Assembly: GCA_964392615.1 (NCBI GenBank)
Contig: CAYMRB010000535.1
Location: 1-6,140, forward strand
Reading direction: 5' to 3'
From: CAYMRB01 sp964392615
Lineage (GTDB): Bacteria; Planctomycetota; UBA8108
Length of the DNA: 6,140 nt
Shown here: piece by piece, positions 1 through 5,794 of the stretch
Layout: each line of letters begins with the position of its first letter
Numbering within the stretch: the stretch's first letter is position 1
Program-made: the position numbers and the translations under genes
The notes under the pieces: generated by a model
The model's input: the letters and a program-made list of their open reading frames with translations, nothing else
Database searches by the model: none
What the model was told of the DNA's origin: nothing

Positions 1-50
1 CCGCCGGGGCGGTTTGGCGGGGGGCCTAGCACAGTGCGTCGCCCGCCCGG

Positions 51-62
51 GCCCCGCGGGGC
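51..62. repeat. G+C-only 12-base palindrome
   Basis: GCCCCGCGGGGC reads the same on both strands, and flanking GG and CC bases could lengthen the stem with a one-base bulge. A second possible stem follows, with CCGCCGCGC at 71-79 matching GCGCGGCGG at 96-104. These could be transcript hairpins between operons, but there is no T run after them to suggest an intrinsic terminator, and such pairings arise easily in sequence this rich in G and C. Confidence 0.3.
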
Positions 63-132
63 GCCCGTCACCGCCGCGCGCCGGACCTGTTCGCGGCGCG
101 GCGGGCGTCGCGCGATCAGCCGTATCCGTCCC

Positions 133-158
133 TTGAAAAGAGCTGCGAGTCTTTTCAA
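133..158. promoter_or_regulatory. Perfect 9-base inverted repeat upstream of fliF
   Basis: TTGAAAAGA at 133-141 is the exact reverse complement of TCTTTTCAA at 150-158, with an 8-base spacer (GCTGCGAG). The arms are A/T rich in an otherwise G+C-dominated region, so chance pairing is less likely than for the G+C palindromes nearby. It ends 30 bases before the preferred fliF start. The symmetry and position suit an operator for a dimeric regulator or a hairpin in the 5' leader of the mRNA. No T tract follows, so a terminator is less likely. The function is inferred only from symmetry and location. Confidence 0.45.
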
Positions 159-188
159 CGGGCTGACCTCCGGCGGCGGGGAGTGAAC

Positions 189-1892
189 GTGTTGAAGAAT
201 TCCTGGAAGAAGCTGAGCCAGGGGCAGAAGCTGTCCGCCCTGCTCCTGGTGGCGGCCGTCGTGGCTTCCCTGGCGTGGGCGAAGCTTCACTACTGGCCAC
301 CGCAGCCGGCGTGGGTCGAGGTCGTCGAGGTCGCGTGGAATGCGGATGGTCTGGAGTCGTGCCGTGCGCGGCTCAACCGCGAGGGCATCGAGGGGCGGTT
401 CGAGCGGCGCGACAACGCGCAAGTCGCGATCGTCGTGCGCGACGGCGAGGATTTCGAGCGTGCGTTGTTCGTCGCCCTCAGCGAGCTGCCGTCTCTGAGG
501 GAGAGGCCGAAGGGCATCGCCGACATCTTCTCGGGGCCGGACATTCCGAGAGCCCATCGGGATGCGCGCCAGGTCGCCGAGGGCCTGGAGAACACGATTC
601 GCTGGTCGGCGGGCGTCGACTCGGTGAACGTCGTCGCTCCGAAGCCGAAGGTCCGCTTCCGCGACGAGCCGCGATCCGCGATGGTCGGCCTGCGTCTCGC
701 CGATGACGTCGAGCGGCTGACGGCGCGCGAGGCCGCGGGCATTCGCACGCTGGTCTGCGCGGCGTTCGCGCTCGAGCCGCAGGAGGTCAGCGTCGTCGAC
801 CAGCACGGCAACGACTACGGGCTCCAACAGACCAGCATCGAGGCGATCGAGCGCGAGGACGAGATCCGTCGCAAGGTCGAGGGCAGAGTCGTCAAGCTCT
901 ACGATCGCGTCTACTCGGCGAACGAGTATCGGCTCGTCGTTTTCGTCGATGTCGACGCTCCGACGGCCGATCCACCGGCGATCGAGCCGAACGCCGTCGA
1001 GAAGGTGCGCGTCGACTTGCGGCTCGACATGAATGCCGTGCGACGCGTCGTCGAGCGGCGCGGCGAGATCCTCCAGGACACGCGGGCCCTTCCTGCGCGC
1101 GTCGACGAGTACGAGCGCGAGCAGGAGGAATCTCTGTCGCGCCTGATCGCGATGGATGACATCAGCGTGACGGTTCGCGCGGAGGCCTTCGGCGCTTCGA
1201 TTGCGTCGAGCGGCACGCGAGACCGCGACGTGGCCGTGACCGCGCCGGCGCCCGAGGTCCGCGACGAAACCCGCAACGCGGGTGGCGTCGTCGGCCTGCT
1301 GGTCCGGCTGCACGCGTGGCGCGAGCCAGCGGAGCAGATTCTCATCGGCGCTGCCGGGCTCGCAGGCTTCCTCTTCGTGTTCGCCGCGTGGCGCGCGCTA
1401 CGCCGTCGGCGGCGCCGCAGTCGACCGTCGACCGCACCGACGATGGTGTCCGCGTCGAGCCTGCCCGGCTGCACGCGCGTCCTGCGGTTGACGCGGCACG
1501 CCGAGGAGTGCGTACGAGATCAACCCGAGCTCGTCGCGACGATCCTGCGGCTGTGGATCACGGAAGCCTCGGACGGCGTCCTGCTCGGAGAGGATGTGCG
1601 GGACGATGCGGACGAGGTCGTCAGTGTCGCGTCGGGCGGGCGGAGCGGCGGAATCGAGGACGGCGCGGCGGCGGCGGAGCCCGCGAGCGCCCTCAGCGCG
1701 GCGAGCTCGTCGGATTTCGACACCGATGAGACAGCCGAGCTCGCGGCGCGGGAGGTGCTGGTCGAGTCGACCGGCGCGCGTCGCAGGGCGCACGACGAGA
1801 GGTTGCCGGCGGACGACGGCGACGGCGACGACGACGAGGCCGAGCTTTCGGTGACGCAAGGCGCCGGCGTATCCCCGAACGTCCTCAATTGA
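189..1892 (+). CDS. fliF: Flagellar MS-ring protein FliF, divergent, with long C-terminal tail
   Basis: FliF forms the inner-membrane ring that houses the export gate and carries FliG on its cytoplasmic face. Numbering from the in-frame GTG at 183, a first membrane helix lies at about 17-33, YscJ/FliF ring-building modules at about 45-105 and 114-213, a shorter third periplasmic module at about 227-336, and a second membrane helix at 386-403 followed by an arginine run. Residues 434-463 resemble the usual C-terminal FliG-binding segment (key pattern RDQPELVATILRLW). An acidic, Ala/Ser/Asp-rich tail of about 106 residues follows. GTG 189 is preferred because GGGGAG (about 178-183) lies five bases upstream and the same AGTGAACGTG context recurs at fliG; GTG 183 or TTG 192 remain possible. 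Overall length (567-569 residues) is normal for FliF, but less of it is periplasmic and more is cytoplasmic than in the Salmonella protein. fliG follows after 46 bases. Confidence 0.9.
   Translation: MLKNSWKKLSQGQKLSALLLVAAVVASLAWAKLHYWPPQPAWVEVVEVAWNADGLESCRARLNREGIEGRFERRDNAQVAIVVRDGEDFERALFVALSELPSLRERPKGIADIFSGPDIPRAHRDARQVAEGLENTIRWSAGVDSVNVVAPKPKVRFRDEPRSAMVGLRLADDVERLTAREAAGIRTLVCAAFALEPQEVSVVDQHGNDYGLQQTSIEAIEREDEIRRKVEGRVVKLYDRVYSANEYRLVVFVDVDAPTADPPAIEPNAVEKVRVDLRLDMNAVRRVVERRGEILQDTRALPARVDEYEREQEESLSRLIAMDDISVTVRAEAFGASIASSGTRDRDVAVTAPAPEVRDETRNAGGVVGLLVRLHAWREPAEQILIGAAGLAGFLFVFAAWRALRRRRRRSRPSTAPTMVSASSLPGCTRVLRLTRHAEECVRDQPELVATILRLWITEASDGVLLGEDVRDDADEVVSVASGGRSGGIEDGAAAAEPASALSAASSSDFDTDETAELAAREVLVESTGARRRAHDERLPADDGDGDDDEAELSVTQGAGVSPNVLN
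1482..1571 (+). other. FliG-binding segment of FliF
   Basis: This encodes FliF residues 434-463 (numbered from GTG 183). The pattern of a charged helix, then DQPELVATILRLW, matches the end of enteric FliF, where a similar segment with an invariant-looking Trp lies at the extreme C-terminus and inserts into the N-terminal domain of FliG. Here it sits internally, with another 106 residues after it. The assignment rests on motif likeness and on fliG being the next gene. Confidence 0.7.
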
Positions 1893-1938
1893 CGTCCTGC
1901 GGGTGCCCTCCACCCGCGGCGTCGGAACGGAAGTGAAC

Positions 1939-2976
1939 GTGAGAGCGACGATCGACAACCCAGGAGCCGTCACCGGCGCCGTCCGAGGAAATCTGAGCGG
2001 GCTGCGCAAGGCCGCTGTACTCGTGCTGTCCCTCGAGGAGTCCGCGGCTGCGGAGATCCTTCGTGCGCTCAGCGATCGCGAGGTCGAGCTCCTCATGGGC
2101 GAGATCGCCGACCTCGGCATGCTCGATCAGAAGACCGTCGCCGGCGTCCTCGAGGAGTTCCGCGACCTCTCTCGGCTGCACGGCGCGCTGCGCGAAGGCG
2201 GCGTCGACCACGCGCTGCGGCTGGTCGAGAAGACGTTTCCTCCGGCGCGCGCGCGGGATCTCGAGCAGCTCCTCGAATCGCATCGTCCCAACCTGCCGTT
2301 CGCGTTCCTCTCGCAAGCCGAGACCGACAGCCTGGTCGCGCTTCTCGACGGCGAGAAGCCCCAGACGATCGCCGTCGTCCTGGCGCACATGGCCCCGAAC
2401 AAGGCGTGGGAGATCCTCGAGCGTTTCGAGCCGGGTCGGCGCGAGGACCTGATCGAGCGCGTCGCGAATCTCGAAGGCACGCACGACGCCGTCATTCGAC
2501 AGCTCGAGCGCAGCCTGCGGCGATACGTCGGCGCGGACGCGCCGAGCGTGAAGCCCGGCCGTCGCGACGGCGTTTCGGCGGCTGCCGACATCGTCAAGGC
2601 GTCGGGCGGCGACGGAGCCGAGCTCCTCGATGTGCTGCGCGAACGCGCGCCCGAGGTCGGCGCCGAGGTGTCGTGCCGGTTGCTCGCGTTCGAGGAGATC
2701 GCGCGTCTCGATACCGCTGCGCTGCGTCGGCTTCTGCGCGGCACGGACCGTCGTCTGTGGGCGCTCGCGTTGAAGACCGCCGCATCGGATCTGCGCGATC
2801 GCGTTCTCCGCTCGCTACCGTCGCGCGAAGCGCGCGGTCTACGGCGCGCGATCGATCGCGTCGGGCCGATCACGCTCGCCGAGATCGATGCGGCGAAGAG
2901 CGAGATTCTCGAGAACGCGCTGAGCGCGGGCGTCGGGCTGCGCGCCGCGGAAGGAGCTGGCGATGGCGCTTCCTGA
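1939..2976 (+). CDS. fliG: Flagellar motor switch protein FliG
   Basis: FliG is the C-ring protein that binds FliF and FliM and contacts the stator to make torque. Counting from GTG 1939 (345 residues, a usual FliG length), the N-terminal domain starts near residue 20 (LSGLRKAAVLVLSL), the middle domain covers about 117-195, and the C-terminal torque domain about 224-330. The FliM-binding EHPQ-R motif appears as EKPQ at 139-142 with the partner Arg at 174. In the torque helix, equivalents of E. coli K264 (K279) and R281 (R296) are kept, but D288, D289 and R297 align with Arg, Ala and Thr. GTG 1939 is preferred because GGAAG lies five bases upstream, matching the fliF start context; GTG 1933 is close by, and GTG 1903 would add 12 residues with no clear ribosome site. 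The end overlaps fliH by 14 bases. Confidence 0.95.
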   Translation: MRATIDNPGAVTGAVRGNLSGLRKAAVLVLSLEESAAAEILRALSDREVELLMGEIADLGMLDQKTVAGVLEEFRDLSRLHGALREGGVDHALRLVEKTFPPARARDLEQLLESHRPNLPFAFLSQAETDSLVALLDGEKPQTIAVVLAHMAPNKAWEILERFEPGRREDLIERVANLEGTHDAVIRQLERSLRRYVGADAPSVKPGRRDGVSAAADIVKASGGDGAELLDVLRERAPEVGAEVSCRLLAFEEIARLDTAALRRLLRGTDRRLWALALKTAASDLRDRVLRSLPSREARGLRRAIDRVGPITLAEIDAAKSEILENALSAGVGLRAAEGAGDGAS

Positions 2977-3175
2977 GGAACCGGATACGCTCACCGGGCG
3001 TTGGATCCGTCCGGCCTCGGCGCCCCGCGCGAGTCGCTCCGCGGGTGACGCGCCGGGCGCGGACGCGCTCGCGTCCGCCACGCAGCGCCTGACCGCCGAC
3101 GAGTTGACCGAGCTGTTCGTCGAGGAGAAGCGCCGCAAGATCGTCGCGCTGGCGGCGGTCTATCGGGGGTTGTAG
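2963..3175 (+). CDS. fliH: FliH N-terminal fragment up to the TAG
   Basis: This 70-residue reading frame is what standard decoding yields from the well-placed ATG (AAGGAG at 2951-2956). It contains a Pro/Ala/Ser-rich start with GRWIRP at 12-17, then a helix-forming stretch (LTADELTELFVEEKRRKIVALAAVYRGL split at about residue 60) ending at the stop. In known FliH proteins the N-terminus contacts FliN and the basal body through aromatic residues; Trp14 could do this, but that is inference. Alone it would lack the FliI-binding domain. Confidence 0.55.
   Translation: MALPEEPDTLTGRWIRPASAPRASRSAGDAPGADALASATQRLTADELTELFVEEKRRKIVALAAVYRGL
3173..3175 (+). other. In-frame amber codon inside fliH
   Basis: TAG occurs in the context GGGTTG-TAG-GTTCGC. 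The reading frame is open for 278 codons on its far side, and carries obvious FliH sequence. The other four completed genes in the window end with TGA, as does fliH itself at 4007-4009, so TAG is not used as a normal gene end here. A single change from a sense codon such as CAG, GAG, AAG, TGG or TAC would explain it. Confidence 0.85.
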
Positions 3176-3313
3176 GTTCGCATCCGGGGGCGTTGGGCGG
3201 AGGCGGAGAGCGAGATTCGCGGGGGCCTGTCGCGAGCGGATGAAGAGATCGCCACGCGTCGGCGGCAGGCGGAGTCGACGATTCGCGAAGAGCGTGAGTC
3301 CGCGCGCCGCGAA

Positions 3314-3424
3314 GGACGCGACGACGGTTTCCGAGCCGGCTTCGAGAAGGGCACCGAAGAGGGGCGCCGTCTCGGTCGGGAGAAGGGCAAGCTCGCGGGA
3401 GTCGAGGAAGGTCGGCAGCAGGGG
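3314..3424 (+). repeat. FliH GxxxG helix repeat, ten glycines
   Basis: In the fliH frame, glycine codons begin at 3314, 3326, 3338, 3350, 3362, 3374, 3386, 3398, 3410 and 3422, exactly every fourth residue, with mainly charged residues between. FliH and its type III secretion relatives are known for glycine-rich GxxxG repeats in the long helix through which two FliH chains pair. The run confirms that this stretch, although downstream of the TAG, is genuine FliH-coding sequence. Confidence 0.9.
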
Positions 3425-3520
3425 CGGCTCGAGGCCGAGACTCGTCTGCGCCAGGAGCTCCGCGGCGCGCTCGACGCGGTCGGCGCGGGAGTGCGCGCGC
3501 TCGAAGAGGAGCGTCTGCGC

Positions 3521-4009
3521 GTGTCCGCCGAGGCGCTCGCGGAAACGTCGCAGCTGGCGATCGCGATCGCGCGCAAGCTCGTCGGGCGCGAGATTCGCGA
3601 GGTCGGCGAGGTCGCGCTGCTCAACGTCGAGCGCGCGGTCGAGATGGTGTTCCGTCGCGGTCGAGCCGTGATCGAGCTCCACCCTCTCGACCTCGCGACC
3701 GTCGAGGCGGCTCTCGGTCAGCGTCCTCGATGGAGCGAGGAGTTCGACGCCGTCGAGCTGCGCGCGTCGGAAGAGGTCGACCGTGGCGGCTGTCTTCTGC
3801 ACGCGGGTGCCGGCACCGTCGATCTGCGGATCGAGAGTCAGCTGGATCTCATCGAGCAGGCGCTCCTCGGCGACGGACGCGACGAGGCCGCCGCCGGGCC
3901 CGCCGCTGCGCCCGAGGTCGATGCGGGGAGCGCACCTGTAGACGACGCGTCGGGCGTCGTGCCGACTCGTTTCCGCGGCACGTCCGCGGATGGAGGAGGT
4001 GCGCCATGA
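3521..4009 (+). CDS. fliH: FliH C-terminal domain, possible separate product
   Basis: If translation restarts after the TAG, the first usual start codons in frame are GTG 3491 and GTG 3521; none lies between 3176 and 3490. GTG 3521 is better placed, with GAGGAG at 3506-3511 nine bases upstream, while the purines before 3491 sit too close. The product would be 162 residues and would contain the FliI-binding domain but not the glycine repeat. GAGGAG also simply encodes Glu-Glu in the helix, so the ribosome site may be accidental. It is a fallback reading rather than the preferred gene model. Confidence 0.4.
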   Translation: MSAEALAETSQLAIAIARKLVGREIREVGEVALLNVERAVEMVFRRGRAVIELHPLDLATVEAALGQRPRWSEEFDAVELRASEEVDRGGCLLHAGAGTVDLRIESQLDLIEQALLGDGRDEAAAGPAAAPEVDAGSAPVDDASGVVPTRFRGTSADGGGAP

Positions 4010-5337
4010 GAGCGCTGCGCGAGCGCGTGCGCGACACCTTCACGGGTCGGATCACGGGACAGGTGCACCGACTGCTCGGCGCGATCGCCGAGAGTCGCGG
4101 TCTCTTCGCCCCGGTCGGTGCGCAGTGCGAGATCCTGTGTCGCGACGGGCGGCGCGTGCCCGCGGAGGTCGTCGGCTTTCGCGACGAGCACGCCCTCGTC
4201 GCGCCGTCGTGCGACACGCGTGGCATGGCCGCTGGCGACCCGATCGAGTACACGGGCCAGATCGCTCGCGTAAGGGTCGGCGAGGGGCTGTTCGGCCGCG
4301 TGATCGACGCGGACGGTCGACCGATCGACGGACGCGGTCTGGTGCTGCCTATCGGCGTCGATTTTCCGCTGCACCGTGAGTCGGAGAGCCCTCTCGAACG
4401 CCTCGCGATCGATGACGTGCTGGCGACCGGCGTGCGCGCGATCGACGCCTTGTGCACGGTCGGGCGCGGGCAACGGCTCGGCATCTTCTCCGGCAGTGGC
4501 GTCGGCAAGAGCACGCTGCTCGCGATGCTCGCGCGCGGCACCGAAGCGCCGGTCGTCGTGCTCGGTCTCATCGGGGAGCGCAGTCGCGAAGTGCGCCAGT
4601 TCGTCGAGCAGGAGATCGGCGACGAGATCGGCCGCGCGATCGTCGTCGCGGCGACGGCCGAGGAGCCGGCGCTCAAGCGCCTGCAGGCCGCGTGGGTCGC
4701 CACGGCGATCGCCGAGTACTTCCGAGCGCGCGGCGAGCACGTGCTGCTGCTGGTCGATTCTCTGACGCGCGTCGCGCACGCGCAGCGCGAGATCGGCCTC
4801 GCGATGGGCGAGCCTCCGACGACGAAGGGATATCCGCCGTCGGTCCTGTCGCTGCTGCCACGCCTGCTCGAACGGGCCGGCCCCGGTTCACGCGGCAGCA
4901 TCACCGGCTTCTACACGGTGCTCGTCGAAGCCGACGACCGCAACGATCCGGTCGCGGACAGCGTACGCGCGGTGCTCGACGGTCACCTGTGGCTGTCGCG
5001 CGACCTTGCCGAACACGGTCACTTCCCGGCGATCGATCCGCTCGCGAGTCTCAGCCGCGTTCAGATGGGCATCGCGAGCGACGATCACCTGCGCAGTGCG
5101 TCCGCGGTGCGGCGCGCGATCGCTCGCTATCAGGAGACCGAGGAGCTCATCCGTCTCGGTGCGTACGTCTCCGGGAGCGACCCGGAGGTCGACTGCGCGA
5201 TCGAGCACATGCCGGCGATTCGCTCGTTCCTCGACCAGGATCGCCGCGACCTCGTGACCCTCGACGCGACGCTCGCGGCGTTGCGACAGCTCGGGCGCGG
5301 CATCGAAGGCGGCGTGCGGCAGGAGGCGAGACCGTGA
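4006..5337 (+). CDS. fliI: Flagellum-specific ATPase FliI
   Basis: FliI is the hexameric ATPase at the cytoplasmic face of the flagellar export gate; it is related to the F1 ATPase beta subunit and works with FliH and FliJ. The protein has 443 residues, close to the usual 430-460. An N-terminal beta-barrel covers about 20-90, Walker A is GSGVGKST at 163-170, a GERSREV motif (usually GERGREV) lies at 190-196, Walker B is LLLVDSLTR ending near 255 with D251, and MGEPPTTKGYPPSV follows at 267-280. The C-terminal part contains the family's ITGFYTVLVEADD, DPVADSVR and LGAYVSGSDPEVD motifs. ATG 4006 is chosen because GGAGGAGGT at 3992-4000 lies five bases upstream and because the protein then begins as FliI normally does; the frame is open further upstream, but that stretch is inside fliH. 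It overlaps fliH by ATGA and fliJ by GTGA. Confidence 0.98.
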   Translation: MRALRERVRDTFTGRITGQVHRLLGAIAESRGLFAPVGAQCEILCRDGRRVPAEVVGFRDEHALVAPSCDTRGMAAGDPIEYTGQIARVRVGEGLFGRVIDADGRPIDGRGLVLPIGVDFPLHRESESPLERLAIDDVLATGVRAIDALCTVGRGQRLGIFSGSGVGKSTLLAMLARGTEAPVVVLGLIGERSREVRQFVEQEIGDEIGRAIVVAATAEEPALKRLQAAWVATAIAEYFRARGEHVLLLVDSLTRVAHAQREIGLAMGEPPTTKGYPPSVLSLLPRLLERAGPGSRGSITGFYTVLVEADDRNDPVADSVRAVLDGHLWLSRDLAEHGHFPAIDPLASLSRVQMGIASDDHLRSASAVRRAIARYQETEELIRLGAYVSGSDPEVDCAIEHMPAIRSFLDQDRRDLVTLDATLAALRQLGRGIEGGVRQEARP

Positions 5338-5792
5338 ATCGACCGATGAACCAGCGCCGCGACGTGCGATCGATCGAGGCCATCATGCGCCTCCGCGAGG
5401 CGGAGGAGCATCGGGCATTGGGCGACGTGGTTCGCGGTCGCGAGAGCCTCGAGTCGCACGAGACGGATCTCGAGGATGTCCGCCAGCGCATCCGCGATGT
5501 CATGTCCGACGATCTGGCCGACGATTCGGGCGTCGAGCTCATCCGCGGCAGGATGTTCGTCGATATTCTCCGCGGCTGTGCGGAGCGCATCGCGGAGGAC
5601 CTGCGCGCCGATCGCCAGGAGCTCGAGGAGCTCCAGGAGGCCTATCAGCGCGCGCGATCGCGACGGCGCGTGCTCGAGAGGTTGCGTGACAATCGCGTCG
5701 AGCGCGTCGAGCTCGAGAGAGAACGCTCCGACGATCGTGGCGCGTCGACCCGGCACGGCATCGAGTTGCGCCATCGGGAGAGGGGGAGGTGA
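5334..5792 (+). CDS. fliJ: Flagellar export protein FliJ
   Basis: FliJ is a small coiled-coil protein that sits in the centre of the FliI hexamer, like the F1 gamma stalk, and contacts the export gate. This 152-residue product is highly charged and helical, has no membrane segment, and opens like other FliJ proteins with a short lead and then RSIEAIMRLREAEEHRAL. Sequence likeness alone is modest, as is usual for FliJ, but size, coiled-coil character and position directly after fliI make the call good. GTG 5334 is chosen because AGGAGG at 5321-5326 lies seven bases upstream and it overlaps the fliI stop; ATG 5346 would give a protein four residues shorter but is too far from that site. The C-terminus is Arg/Glu-rich. 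Confidence 0.8.
   Translation: MNRPMNQRRDVRSIEAIMRLREAEEHRALGDVVRGRESLESHETDLEDVRQRIRDVMSDDLADDSGVELIRGRMFVDILRGCAERIAEDLRADRQELEELQEAYQRARSRRRVLERLRDNRVERVELERERSDDRGASTRHGIELRHRERGR
5782..5791 (+). promoter_or_regulatory. Strong ribosome binding site for fliN
   Basis: GGGGGAGGTG lies across the stop codon of fliJ and ends three bases before the fliN ATG at 5795. GGAGGTGA is a full complement of the usual 16S rRNA 3' end. The TGA of fliJ is part of this site, so a ribosome finishing fliJ is placed directly on the fliN start, which implies coupled translation. Confidence 0.8.
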
Positions 5793-5794
5793 GC

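Larger units (their letters stand above)
1..182. other. Leader region upstream of fliF, no supported gene
   Basis: No convincing coding region is visible here. On the + strand one frame stops at TAG 27-29, another at TGA 134-136, and the third stays open until TGA 184-186, but none translates into a recognisable protein end such as FliE, which often precedes FliF. The stretch is very G+C rich up to about 130, then becomes distinctly more A/T rich at 133-158, just before fliF. It probably holds the leader or promoter region of the operon, or the end of an unrecognised upstream gene. I could not find a clear sigma-70, sigma-28 or sigma-54 promoter. Confidence 0.5.
2963..4009 (+). pseudogene. 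fliH: Flagellar export protein FliH, interrupted by an in-frame TAG
   Basis: FliH regulates the export ATPase FliI and tethers it to the C ring through FliN. Read in one frame there are 348 positions, with TAG (3173-3175) at position 71. Before it is a 70-residue N-terminal region with a Trp at 14; after it come a charged helix, ten glycines every fourth residue (118-154), and a typical FliH C-terminal domain from about 177, with IAIARKLVGREI and a later RGGCLL...GTVDLRIESQLDLIEQAL-type pattern (seen as separate motifs). The last 45 or so residues are a low-complexity Ala/Gly/Pro tail. ATG 2963 has AAGGAG six bases upstream. No frame change is needed across the TAG, so one base change would restore the gene. 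It is either a real nonsense mutation, a sequencing or assembly error, readthrough of TAG, or a split gene. The identity as FliH is strong; the functional state is open. Confidence 0.85.

Noticed and set aside
13..31. Sigma-54-like element (TTGGC ... GC)
   Set aside because: The spacing between the GG and GC elements is off by one base and the rest of the consensus is poor.
51..104. Intrinsic terminator of an upstream gene
   Set aside because: Stems are possible but no T run follows, and G+C-only pairing is common by chance in this sequence.
1..136. End of an upstream coding gene
   Set aside because: Open frames reach in from the left edge, but their products are Pro/Arg/Gly-rich without any family likeness, and no FliE-like end is seen.
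133..161. Sigma-70 promoter starting at TTGAAA
   Set aside because: The matching -10 position 17 bases later reads CAACGG, which is not promoter-like; the A/T-rich bases are better explained by the inverted repeat.
1398..2120. Open frame of 240 codons on the - strand spanning the fliF-fliG junction
   Set aside because: The translation is low complexity and Arg/Ser-rich, and it mirrors two real genes; no ribosome site or family motif supports it.
3240..3671. Alternative + frame of 143 codons within fliH
   Set aside because: Its product is an Arg/Ser-rich shadow, whereas the fliH frame shows the glycine repeat and the FliH domain. It does not explain the TAG as a frameshift.
2870..3802. Long open frame of 310 codons on the - strand
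   Set aside because: It lies opposite fliG and fliH, which have clear family motifs, and its product is Arg/Leu/Asp-rich with no recognisable domain. Long antisense frames are expected in G+C-rich genes.
3730..4005. Upstream extension of the FliI frame
   Set aside because: It would add 92 Arg-rich residues lying inside the conserved FliH C-terminal domain; the ATG at 4006 has a strong ribosome site and gives a normal FliI.
3838..4904. Two antisense open frames opposite fliI
   Set aside because: They overlap each other and the best conserved gene of the window, and look like shadows of its codons.
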